NCBI GenBank assembly: GCA_945877125.1 | Contig: CAMCQT010000015.1 | Coordinates: forward strand, 1-58,502 | Direction of reading: 5' to 3' | Length of the DNA: 58,502 nucleotides | From: Candidatus Brevifilum fermentans | Lineage (GTDB): Bacteria > Chloroflexota > Anaerolineae > Anaerolineales > Villigracilaceae | Shown: positions 27,512 to 35,227 of the stretch, piece after piece | How positions within the stretch are numbered: the stretch's first letter is position 1 | Layout: each line of letters opens with the position of its first letter | Notes under the pieces: generated by a model | Seen by the model: only the letters and a program-made list of their open reading frames with translations | Databases searched by the model: none | Told to the model about the DNA's origin: nothing | Position numbers and translations under genes: made by a program

Positions 27512-30500
27512 TAGGTGTCTTCCCGTTTTGTATTGCTTACAGGTTTGATTTGTATCTTTGCGTAGCGCGCTCCAGTAAGTCTTGTCAATTCATTTGCGGT
27601 CGCAACCATAATGGATTGAATGTCCGTTGACCTGCGGATCTTGCTGGTGACTTCGTAAATTAAGCGATCACGTTCCGCTTGTACGCGGTTTTGTTCCAAC
27701 AGGCGCGCATTGGCAATGATCGCAGCAAGACTCCCGCCAAGGGTGCCAAGCATTTCTTCGTCGTTTTCAGTGTAGGCATCCACCAATTCACTTTCTACAT
27801 TTAATACGCCAAGTAACTCATTGCGGTAAACAAGTGGAATGGCTAACTCGGAACGTGTATTCGAGCTGATGGCTATGTAGCGTGGGTCTTCGCCGACATT
27901 TTTTACGCGAAGCGGACGTTTGTGCGCCGCTGCCCAGCCTGTGATTCCACTTCCAACTGGTATTTCTAATTTTGAGATATCCTCGGCGTATCCAGTGGAC
28001 GCCTTGGCCTCAAGAGTGTTTTTTTCTCGATTGGTTAGAAGAATAGTGACGCGGTCTCCACCAAGTGTTACTTGCAGTCCGCTTACTGCGCTTTCCAGCG
28101 CCTCTTCAAGTGTTGTGCCAGATGCTGCAGTTGTTGTAATGTGATGCAAGAGGCGGTGTTGAGATAGATGTTCCTGCGTTTCTGAAAATAATTCCGTGTT
28201 AACCACGGCAATTGCGATTTGGTCTGCAAGGATTTGTAAACTTCGTATTTTATCTTCTGTAAAGGCGTAGGGATGAGTACTTTGGACGTCTATTTCGCCC
28301 AATATACGCTCTCCAACCCTTAGTGGAAATGCCGCTTCTGAACGTGTGTCGGGGAAGAGCGGATTGGCGTAGTAGGTGGCGTCTTTGGAGGTATTATCCA
28401 CTACCAATTGTTCACCCCGGCTGCTTACAAAGCCGACGATGGATTTTGACCCGATGCCTATCTTGTAGCTTGCCCGTTTCATTTGAGTACCGGTGTCGCC
28501 GGTTGCTTCGCGAATTACAGTAAACTCTCCCTGCAAGTCATGTAGGAAAACAGATGCATGGTAAAAATCAAAGCGTTCGCGAATAAAGTTAACTGCCTTG
28601 ACCAGAAGTTCGTCGAGATTAAGTGAACCGCTGATGTCACGCGCAATTTCTGCGGCAGTTTCCAATTGGACTGTTCTATGCTGGCTTTCTTCCAGCAGGT
28701 GGGCGTTATTAACCACGCCTGCCACTTGTCCGGTTATGGCGTTGAAGAATTTCAAGTCATCCTCGGTGAACGCGTTCTCATTATTTGAATCTTGAATGAT
28801 CAATGCGCCAATGGGTTTATTCTGTATGAGCATGGGGGCGCCCATCCATGAGCGCGCAGGTTTGCCTACTATCTTTGCTCCAAGTTCAGCTGCTTTGCGC
28901 TCGGTATCCTCTACAAGCATCAACGGCTGACGCGTGCGAAGCAAAATAGATGTCAAACCTTCTCCCAGGGGGAATGAATCTATCGTGGAGGTTTGCCCAT
29001 CTTCGTAGCTAAATGGGATACTGATTGTATTACTTTTTTCATCATAAAGCGCAACGGTCAAATTGTAGTCACCAATGATTTGTTGTAGTTTAGTATGTAA
29101 GTTTATGAAGAAAACACGCTGATTTGACGATATGGAGATTGCTTCCGCGATGGACGCAAGCGCTTCCGCGTTGCGTAAATGTTTTTTTGTTTGCTGTATT
29201 GCATCTGCCTTTTCCATTGTGATTGACATCAAGTCTGCAAGGTTGATGTATGGCTGCATTGTAGCGTTCGAAAGATTTTGTTTTCGCCCGCCTACTAAAA
29301 GGATTGCGGCTAGTTCTCCATTTTTTCTTATGGGCAAATAAGCGGCGCAGTCAAACTCTAATTTTTGCATGATGTCTTTAAGTGCACTCGGAATGTTTTC
29401 ATCGCTATTCAGTGTTGCAAAAACTTCTCCACCCAGCAGGTAGTTCGCGATCTCTTTCATGTCAGCTTCGCTAAATTTTGCAAGTTTTGCGTTTGGTACA
29501 ACACTTCCTCTTGTTATATCTGAGGACGAAAACACCGTTATTTTTTTATTTTGTACATGAAGCAATGTGATTGGGTAGGGCGCTTGTTTAAGAATCTGGC
29601 TGCTGATTTCCAGAATTTCTTGTTCGGTATTCGCTTCTGCGATCAACCTGCTTGAGCGATAAAGGCGCTCAATTTCTACAAAATTGACCTGGCTTGTCTC
29701 TGTCAACTCAACTGTTTGAATGGCTGTGGCGATCTGGCTGGATAAAGTTTGCAGCATAATCACAGTTTCAGGGCTGAATGCGTCTGCTTCTGTGCTTTGT
29801 ACATCCAGAACCCCTAATACCAGGTTCCCAATGGCGATTGGCACACTGGCTTCGGAACGGGTTTCAGGCAATAGCTCATTCTTTAAGTGAATTGGATCTT
29901 CCTGTACATCAGATGAGATGCGTGCCTGATTATTCGCACTGACCCATCCAATGCTGGATGCTGAATTAACTTCCAGTCTATATTTCTTTTTGACCAGGTC
30001 TTCCGTCGCTGCGCCGAATCCAGTTTTGAATTCAACATGCTTGCCGCTGCGGTCTATCAAAAAAACACTTGCCTGGTAGAAGCCGAATTGTTGAACAAGC
30101 AGTTTGACGGTTTTATTCAACATTTCGTTGAGATTTGAAAACGTCGTTATGTTCTGTGCTACTTCAGCGGTAGTGCGAATCTGACGTTCGCCCTCATTAA
30201 CTTTATTCTCAAGCGAGAAATATAATTTTCCCAATTCATCTGCCATTTTGTTGAAGGAACTGGCTAGTACTCCAACTTCGTCGTCGCTTAACACTTCAGC
30301 GCGACGACGCCAGTCTCCATCAGCAAAACCGCGTGTAATATCTGAAAGTGAGCGCAGTGGTTTGATCACACGGTTGATACCGATAATCATAACCAACCCT
30401 GTTCCAAGCAATGTGCCCAGAACGAGCAGGATTGTGAAGGGAATTAAGCTTGATATCTGACCGTAGACATCCTTGGCTTTTACTTCAAGCACAACCCCGA

Positions 30501-31392
30501 TTTGCATTTGGGGAAACCATTGAAGTTGAGCCAGTGCTGCTTCACCGCCTGGCGTTTTTATATTCAACGTCTCAGGTTGCGGGGTTTCCTGCGCCATTAA
30601 TTTAGAAAATATTGAATTAATTTTGTTTTGTGAAGTTGATTCAACAAGTATAAATTCACCTGTTTCAGCTTCGCTGTAAACAAATCGCTGATCTGAGAGA
30701 ACAAAATAAGTGGTTGATAGTGGCGCTAAACCATTTAATGGTTGAATAAGTTCTTGCAGGTTTTTCTTTTCTGTAATTCCCACAATGGATCCAAGCGCAG
30801 ATCCGCGCTCGGTTTTATATTGTTGCACAGTAATGAGGATAAGTTCATTCTCGTACAGTGGAGATAGCCCATAAAGGGCAATTGAATGATCTTCTTCCAA
30901 TGTTTGTTTGAAAACTAAAGTATCAAGAGTTAAACCCTGCCATTTTGAATTGCTTGCGATTTTTACATTCCCATTTGAGTCCAACAGGAGGAATTGATCG
31001 AACGAAGGCGCGTCTTTCTGGGCGCTCAGGTTGTTGAATTCTTGAAGGATTCCGTTGCGAATTTCACGAAACTCATTGCTTTTCGGGTTTGCGTGTAGCG
31101 CAAGCTCCGTTAAAATTTTGAAATCGCCACTTTCGAGCAAGTGCCCAAGACCGGTTTCTTTTTTAGTTACTTCGCGGTCAATGGCTTTGAGTTGTGTGGA
31201 AAGCAGATTTTGAGATTGGGCAACTGCTTGCTCTTGTAAAAGGGAGCGCGCGCGCAAATAAGCCGCGCCCGCCATTAAGGCAAGGGGTATGAAAGTGAGG
31301 ATTAAGAGCGTTCGTACAAGAGTCCCCGCCAGACTGCCCTTAAATCTTTTTTGTTTGGAGTTATGTGTGGGCGTCGTTTGAGTTGTTGTCAT
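27511..31392 (-). CDS. Array protein 1: Cache/HAMP sensor with five tandem GAF domains
   Basis: 1293 residues, the first-transcribed and largest array member. TM1 (about 25-45), an extracytoplasmic Cache-like domain (about 50-310), TM2 (about 317-340) and HAMP (341-393) are followed by about five GAF-type domains at roughly 408-560, 575-735, 745-898, 908-1072 and 1085-1230, and then the shared tail (YEVTSKIRRSTDIQSIMVAT). GAF4 (FDFYHASVFL, ANPLFPDTRSE) is closest to the GAF1 type of the siblings. GAF3 and GAF5 are more generic (GAPMLIQNKPIGAL, LAIPLVYRNELLGVL). There is still no catalytic domain in nearly 1300 residues. It begins 7 bases after the receiver gene stop. Its extra GAFs make it a candidate scaffold or ancestral-type member. 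Confidence 0.88.
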   Translation of the reverse strand: MTTTQTTPTHNSKQKRFKGSLAGTLVRTLLILTFIPLALMAGAAYLRARSLLQEQAVAQSQNLLSTQLKAIDREVTKKETGLGHLLESGDFKILTELALHANPKSNEFREIRNGILQEFNNLSAQKDAPSFDQFLLLDSNGNVKIASNSKWQGLTLDTLVFKQTLEEDHSIALYGLSPLYENELILITVQQYKTERGSALGSIVGITEKKNLQELIQPLNGLAPLSTTYFVLSDQRFVYSEAETGEFILVESTSQNKINSIFSKLMAQETPQPETLNIKTPGGEAALAQLQWFPQMQIGVVLEVKAKDVYGQISSLIPFTILLVLGTLLGTGLVMIIGINRVIKPLRSLSDITRGFADGDWRRRAEVLSDDEVGVLASSFNKMADELGKLYFSLENKVNEGERQIRTTAEVAQNITTFSNLNEMLNKTVKLLVQQFGFYQASVFLIDRSGKHVEFKTGFGAATEDLVKKKYRLEVNSASSIGWVSANNQARISSDVQEDPIHLKNELLPETRSEASVPIAIGNLVLGVLDVQSTEADAFSPETVIMLQTLSSQIATAIQTVELTETSQVNFVEIERLYRSSRLIAEANTEQEILEISSQILKQAPYPITLLHVQNKKITVFSSSDITRGSVVPNAKLAKFSEADMKEIANYLLGGEVFATLNSDENIPSALKDIMQKLEFDCAAYLPIRKNGELAAILLVGGRKQNLSNATMQPYINLADLMSITMEKADAIQQTKKHLRNAEALASIAEAISISSNQRVFFINLHTKLQQIIGDYNLTVALYDEKSNTISIPFSYEDGQTSTIDSFPLGEGLTSILLRTRQPLMLVEDTERKAAELGAKIVGKPARSWMGAPMLIQNKPIGALIIQDSNNENAFTEDDLKFFNAITGQVAGVVNNAHLLEESQHRTVQLETAAEIARDISGSLNLDELLVKAVNFIRERFDFYHASVFLHDLQGEFTVIREATGDTGTQMKRASYKIGIGSKSIVGFVSSRGEQLVVDNTSKDATYYANPLFPDTRSEAAFPLRVGERILGEIDVQSTHPYAFTEDKIRSLQILADQIAIAVVNTELFSETQEHLSQHRLLHHITTTAASGTTLEEALESAVSGLQVTLGGDRVTILLTNREKNTLEAKASTGYAEDISKLEIPVGSGITGWAAAHKRPLRVKNVGEDPRYIAISSNTRSELAIPLVYRNELLGVLNVESELVDAYTENDEEMLGTLGGSLAAIIANARLLEQNRVQAERDRLIYEVTSKIRRSTDIQSIMVATANELTRLTGARYAKIQIKPVSNTKREDT

Positions 31393-31399
31393 TTATAAG

Positions 31400-31852
31400 T
31401 TAACTATATTCCCAGACCGGCTCTCCACTTAAAATGCGGCGAATCTGGTCAGGGAAGCGGTCTGGGTCAAGGGGTTTGCCTAAAAAGCCATCAAACCCTG
31501 AGTCTTTTGCTTTTTTCATTTGTTCAGTACTGGCTTCTGCGGTTACCGCAATGATCGGCACTGTTTTGAATCGTTCTGATGCGCGAATTTTTTTCAATGC
31601 GCCGTAGCCATCTTCGTAGGGTAGCCGAATGTCCATGAGAATAAGATCAAGCCGGGGCAGGGTGTCTGCGTATTCCACAACCTCATAGCCTGATGTTTTC
31701 CATTCACAATGGATTCCCAAATAGCCAAGCATGCGTGCAATCAGCACAAAATTGGAAACATTGTCCTCAACAACCAACACAGCCGCATCCTTTGGAATAT
31801 TAGGTTTGCGAATAGGTTGTGTGTCAGATATGGCAGGTATTTGGTCAGACAT
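31400..31852 (-). CDS. Stand-alone CheY/DivK-like receiver protein
   Basis: 150 residues: a short Pro-rich N-terminus (about 20 residues), then one receiver domain with acidic pocket VVEDN, phospho-acceptor Asp in LILMDIRLP, Thr in AVTAEA and Lys in FLGKPLD. No output domain follows; the C-terminus stops at WEYS. It is the second gene of the run and overlaps the first receiver gene by 8 bases. Single-domain receivers act as phosphate shuttles or sinks, or bind protein targets. The likely donor is the hybrid kinase at the far end of the operon. I infer that link from co-location only. Confidence 0.92.
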   Translation of the reverse strand: MSDQIPAISDTQPIRKPNIPKDAAVLVVEDNVSNFVLIARMLGYLGIHCEWKTSGYEVVEYADTLPRLDLILMDIRLPYEDGYGALKKIRASERFKTVPIIAVTAEASTEQMKKAKDSGFDGFLGKPLDPDRFPDQIRRILSGEPVWEYS

Positions 31853-32240
31853 GAGTACTCCTTATAATGAATCGCTCAATTTGCTGTGAAAGCGTATCAA
31901 TATCAATTGGTTTTTGAATGTAGCCATCGCACCCCGCCCCCAGCGATTTTTCGCGATCGCCACGCATTACATTGGCCGTAACTGCAACGATGGGGATTTT
32001 TGAAAACTTTTGAATTGCTTTGATCTTGGCTGTAAGTGTGTAGCCATCCATATCTGGCATATTAATATCCATTAACACCAGATCAATGTTACCGTTTTCA
32101 AGTTTGTCCAGCGCCTGCTTTGCATTAATAGCCTCAACAATAGCGTAATCTTCTGCTTCCAAAACCCTGCGGATTAAACTTCTGTTGTCCGGATTATCTT
32201 CCACGTAAAGTATAGTGCTTTTTTTTGCTTCTACTGCCAT
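31845..32240 (-). CDS. Stand-alone CheY/DivK-like receiver protein, first gene of the run
   Basis: About 131 residues, one complete receiver domain: acidic pocket YVEDN, phospho-acceptor Asp in LVLMDINMPDMDG, Thr in AVTANV and Lys in YIQKPID. The pattern is closest to DivK-type single-domain regulators and to receivers of hybrid kinases. The ATG at 32240 has GTGGAG about 9 bases upstream; the in-frame GTG 15 bases earlier overlaps that ribosome-binding site and is less likely. It heads the minus-strand run, 71 bases after the terminator that ends the tRNA-Gly transcript. Confidence 0.92.
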   Translation of the reverse strand: MAVEAKKSTILYVEDNPDNRSLIRRVLEAEDYAIVEAINAKQALDKLENGNIDLVLMDINMPDMDGYTLTAKIKAIQKFSKIPIVAVTANVMRGDREKSLGAGCDGYIQKPIDIDTLSQQIERFIIRSTHV

Positions 32241-32270
32241 ACGATTTATCTCCACGTCGAATTCTACTGT

Positions 32271-32298
32271 AAGATAAAAATAGCCTACATAACAGCAA
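32271..32298 (-). promoter_or_regulatory. Weak candidate promoter for the sensory run
   Basis: Read on the minus strand, TTGCTG (32293-32298) and TATCTT (32271-32276) are separated by 16 bases, about 30 bases before the ATG at 32240. Each box has two mismatches to the sigma-70 consensus. It is the only spaced pair I find between the tRNA terminator and the first receiver gene, where a promoter is expected if the tRNA terminator works. Confidence 0.3.
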
Positions 32299-32311
32299 CC
32301 TTACAAATAAG

Positions 32312-32343
32312 AACAAAAAGTCGAGGTAGGCAAATCCTCGACT
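32312..32343 (-). terminator. Intrinsic terminator after tRNA-Gly
   Basis: On the minus strand a perfect 8-base stem (AGTCGAGG / CCTCGACT; arms at 32336-32343 and 32319-32326) with a 9-base loop is followed by TTTTTG. It lies 8 bases after the tRNA 3' end and should separate tRNA transcription from the sensory operon. Confidence 0.88.
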
Positions 32344-32351
32344 TGTGTTTG

Positions 32352-32423
32352 AGCGGGTGAAGGGGATCGAACCCTCGATATCTTGCTTGGGAAGCAAGCG
32401 TTCTACCACTGAACTACACCCGC
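32352..32423 (-). tRNA. tRNA-Gly, anticodon CCC
   Basis: 72 bases forming a full cloverleaf: acceptor GCGGGTG/CACCCGC, D stem GTTC/GAAC, anticodon stem CTTGC/GCAAG with loop TTCCCAA (anticodon CCC, codon GGG), variable loop ATATC, T stem GAGGG/CCCTT with loop TTCGATC, discriminator U. The CCA end is not encoded. It has its own promoter and terminator. Confidence 0.97.
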
Positions 32424-32440
32424 TAGGGACAACGAATTGG

Positions 32441-32470
32441 ATTATACGCTAGATGGAAAAGGCATGTCAA
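32441..32470 (-). promoter_or_regulatory. Strong sigma-70-type promoter for tRNA-Gly
   Basis: On the minus strand a consensus -35 TTGACA (32465-32470) and a consensus -10 TATAAT (32441-32446) are separated by 18 bases. The expected start lies about 10 bases before the tRNA 5' end at 32423. Both boxes match the consensus exactly, as is common for stable RNA genes. Confidence 0.88.
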
Positions 32471-32503
32471 GCGGATGAAAAACAGCGCTTCACTCTACCC
32501 CGA

Positions 32504-33517
32504 TTATTGGTTGCGTTTCAGGAGCATATTCGCCAACTCAAGCATGGCTTCGCCCGCCGCGCCCCGTGGATTTGCTTTGATTAAGTGTTCCAGGGCAATT
32601 TGCGTCTCTTTCTCAGACATCTCCTCGGCATAGTCCCTGCCGCCTTCATCTTCAAGTTGCGAAGCAACTTCTTTTACTTCATTAGCAGTGATCGGACCTT
32701 GCATCCATCGTTCAGCAAATTTACCCTGCTTGCCAAGCGCGTAAAGCACCGGCAGGGAATTTTTGCCCTCCACCAAATCACTCGCCGCAGATTTGCCCGT
32801 CACGGCTTCGTCACCCCAAATGCCGAGAATATCATCTTGTACTTGAAATGCCAGCCCAAGGTGGTAGCCAAATTGACGGTAGGCTTCCTGCTCCGCTTCT
32901 CCTGCATTCCCCAACAGTGCGCCGATGTGTGTGCAGGCAGAGAGCAGGGCTGAGGTTTTTCCGCCGACCATTGGCCAGTAATCTTCAAGGCTGAGATCGT
33001 TACGCTCTTCATAGGACATGTCCAGAAATTGCCCGCGTGTTAGGTCGAGGCAGGTGTCATGCAAAATGGCGGCTGCCCGCACCACGTTAGAAGCAGGGTG
33101 CGTTTTGATCAAGTCCATCATTGCCTGATTCGACATGACGAATAGAGCATCCCCAACATTGATGGCCATTGGCACGCCCCATTTTTTCCACACGGTTTCT
33201 CTGCCACGGCGTTTATCAGAATTATCCTGCACATCGTCATGCACGAGGCTAAAGTTATGCATCAGTTCCACTGCCGCCGCCGCGGGCAGAGAGGGTTTCC
33301 AATCAGCGCCAGCAGATGCTGTTGCAAGCAGGACAATCATCGGGCGTATTCTTTTGCCCGTGGCTTCCCGTCCCGCGCCTTCTCCTGTCCATCCCATGTG
33401 GTAGGTAAGCATCTCGTGAAAGTGAAGTGTGTGCCTAGCATCAAGACGCGCAACTTGCTCTTGAAGTTCTTGTTCGATTGCCGGCAGCATGGTTTCGATG
33501 TGTTGTTTTAGGCTCAT
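32504..33517 (-). CDS. Polyprenyl diphosphate synthase (short chain, probably geranylgeranyl)
   Basis: 337 residues of a trans-prenyltransferase, condensing isopentenyl diphosphate with an allylic diphosphate. The first Asp-rich motif is DDVQD (D94, D95, D98) without the two-residue insertion of typical bacterial FPP synthases; the second is QDDILG (D228, D229). Basic residues before the first motif (GKRIRPM) and the GGKT and SDLVEGKNS segments are present. Phe89 lies five residues before the first Asp, a position that limits chain length; with no insertion this points to about C20 product, but product length cannot be fixed from sequence. The start at 33517 has an AAGGC-type ribosome site. 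It would supply quinone, carotenoid or lipid-carrier synthesis. Confidence 0.92.
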   Translation of the reverse strand: MSLKQHIETMLPAIEQELQEQVARLDARHTLHFHEMLTYHMGWTGEGAGREATGKRIRPMIVLLATASAGADWKPSLPAAAAVELMHNFSLVHDDVQDNSDKRRGRETVWKKWGVPMAINVGDALFVMSNQAMMDLIKTHPASNVVRAAAILHDTCLDLTRGQFLDMSYEERNDLSLEDYWPMVGGKTSALLSACTHIGALLGNAGEAEQEAYRQFGYHLGLAFQVQDDILGIWGDEAVTGKSAASDLVEGKNSLPVLYALGKQGKFAERWMQGPITANEVKEVASQLEDEGGRDYAEEMSEKETQIALEHLIKANPRGAAGEAMLELANMLLKRNQ

Positions 33518-33540
33518 ATTTTTTGCCTTGACTTGAGTGA

Positions 33541-34155
33541 TTACAAAAGTTGACGAATTTCCAGCTCAGCTTTTAAGTGCTCAGGTGAGTTGAATTGAAC
33601 TGTGTCGAAACCCAGTTTTTGGGCGGCGATGATGTTGGTTTCAGAATCGTCAATGAACAGACATTGATCTGCGGGTTTGCCAATTTTTTGCAGGCATAGT
33701 TCATATATTTCAGGATCTGGTTTGATCAACTTCACTTCACCTGAAAGAATGATCTCATCGAACAAGTTGAGAAACTCAAATTTGTGGCGGACAATTGAGA
33801 AGGTCTCTTCCGCCCAGTTGCTCAAGCCATATAATGGGTACCCTTTTTCCTTGAGCGCCCGCAGAAGTTCAACTGTTCCTTCAATGATACCGGTAAGTGA
33901 TTCTTCCCAATGTTCATGGTAGGCGCTGATCAAATGCGCGCGATGCGGAAATTCTTTTGAAAGCAACGCAACCGCCTCTGCGAACGGACGTCCCTTATCC
34001 TGTTGAGCGTTCCATTCCATGAAACTGACTTCTGCCAGAAAATCTTCCATCGCCTGAGGCTGCTCTGGAAAATAGCGGGAATATAACTGGCGCGGGTCCC
34101 ATCCAATTAATACGCCCCCGAAGTCGAATACGATTGCTTTTATTTTTGGTGTCAT
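33541..34155 (-). CDS. HAD-superfamily hydrolase (YihX-like phosphatase)
   Basis: About 204 residues. HAD motif I is VFDFGGVL, where the second Asp of the usual D-x-D is Gly, as in the YihX / epoxide-hydrolase-N subgroup. Motif II is the Ser in GLSNWAEE, motif III the Lys in LIKPDPEIY, and motif IV DDSETN. Helical cap residues lie at about 15-95. YihX-like enzymes dephosphorylate sugar phosphates such as glucose-1-phosphate; the actual substrate is unknown. The ATG at 34155 is chosen because AAAGGA lies 6 bases upstream and it forms an ATGA overlap with the upstream gene, so the two are probably co-translated. Confidence 0.88.
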   Translation of the reverse strand: MTPKIKAIVFDFGGVLIGWDPRQLYSRYFPEQPQAMEDFLAEVSFMEWNAQQDKGRPFAEAVALLSKEFPHRAHLISAYHEHWEESLTGIIEGTVELLRALKEKGYPLYGLSNWAEETFSIVRHKFEFLNLFDEIILSGEVKLIKPDPEIYELCLQKIGKPADQCLFIDDSETNIIAAQKLGFDTVQFNSPEHLKAELEIRQLL

Positions 34156-35075
34156 TGATTTTCCTTTAATCTCCAAACTTCAAATCCTGCATAGCCTGTG
34201 GAGCCGAGTTTTGCGAATTGCTTCTCTGTCCATTGTGAAAACAATCCCGCATTTGAGTCTGCTGGGTCGTAGAGCAAGGCTTCGTCGATGACAAAACCCT
34301 GCTGTGTGTTGTAATTAGTCACCGAGTAAGCCCGTCCTTGGCTGTCGACTCGGTTGACGATGAGCATATGCTCAAAATTTCCACCTGTACCTGAATAGAT
34401 GTAAATAAAATCACCAGGCGCTAGCGGAATTGTTCCCCAGTCCACTTGGTCGATGCGTATTTTGTACCTTGTGTTTGTGTATTGTTCTGGGGCAAATGCA
34501 GTTTTTATAACGCTTCGATCTTTTCCAAGATCGGGATTAATGAGGAAGAAATCATGCGGTACAAGGGCTTCTTCGCTAATGATGCCAGCCCTTTGCAGGA
34601 TGGCAATCGACAAAGGTCCGCAGGTGGTGTTTGGGTCTGAAAAACGGGCATTATTTATCCGAACGGACATTTGCTTGCTTAGTTCGTATGTCGGCGCAAT
34701 AAAGAAAAGAGATGCTTCATATAGTTTGATCTGTTGCTCTCGTGTCAGCGGCCCCCTGATGGCGATCTCACCGTTTTCGATCTTCATTTCAATTGCAGTT
34801 AATGTAGCAGTAGGGGATGGGATAAGCGTTGGGGTGAACGTAATTGTTGGCGTGTCTGTGATAGTTGCCGCTGCTGTGAATGTGGATGCAGACGTAGATG
34901 TTGATTGAGCGGTTAGCGTGAATACCGCAGTAGGCGTACTTTTCACACCAAACAATGAACTCCTGCCCGATGCGCTAAATTGTGGGACGAAGAAGTAGCC
35001 CGCAAAAAAAAGACTGGCAAGCAGTGCGCCAATCCCAAACCCGTAGCCGAGGTATTTCAAATCTTTAGATCGCAT
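34152..35075 (-). CDS. Membrane-anchored extracytoplasmic papain-like cysteine peptidase/amidase with Thr-rich stalk
   Basis: About 307 residues from the ATG at 35075; an upstream in-frame start would add a 45-residue leader that looks non-coding. A signal anchor (about 8-30) is followed by a Thr/Ser/Pro-rich stalk (about 46-95, with many T-x-T and P-T repeats) and a folded domain (about 105-307). Cys152 in NTTCGPLSIAIL, His236 in FEHMLIV and Asn254 in VTNYN are spaced like the Cys-His-Asn triad of papain-fold peptidases (NlpC/P60, C39 or BtrH-like). It probably acts on wall or surface peptides. I do not recognise the precise family. ATGA overlap with the downstream HAD gene. Confidence 0.75.
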   Translation of the reverse strand: MRSKDLKYLGYGFGIGALLASLFFAGYFFVPQFSASGRSSLFGVKSTPTAVFTLTAQSTSTSASTFTAAATITDTPTITFTPTLIPSPTATLTAIEMKIENGEIAIRGPLTREQQIKLYEASLFFIAPTYELSKQMSVRINNARFSDPNTTCGPLSIAILQRAGIISEEALVPHDFFLINPDLGKDRSVIKTAFAPEQYTNTRYKIRIDQVDWGTIPLAPGDFIYIYSGTGGNFEHMLIVNRVDSQGRAYSVTNYNTQQGFVIDEALLYDPADSNAGLFSQWTEKQFAKLGSTGYAGFEVWRLKENQ

Positions 35076-35227
35076 GATGCATATTTTAGCCGATAAGACG
35101 GGAATGGAGGTATAAAATAATGTATGATATACCTGCTTCGGTAAAATATTAAAATGATTAGTGATTGAATTGATGAGTAGACGCTCTGATTGGCACGCCT
35201 TTGTCAGCATATATGGGAGAAGCGATC

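Noticed and set aside
5833-31392. Array proteins as chemoreceptors (MCPs) feeding CheA
   Set aside because: There is no methyl-accepting hairpin signature, and no cheA, cheW, cheR or cheB gene in the window.
5833-31392. GAF1 domains as bilin-binding phytochrome-like photoreceptors
   Set aside because: No conserved Cys or D-I-P/P-x-S-D-I-P type chromophore motif is present in the GAF1 domains.
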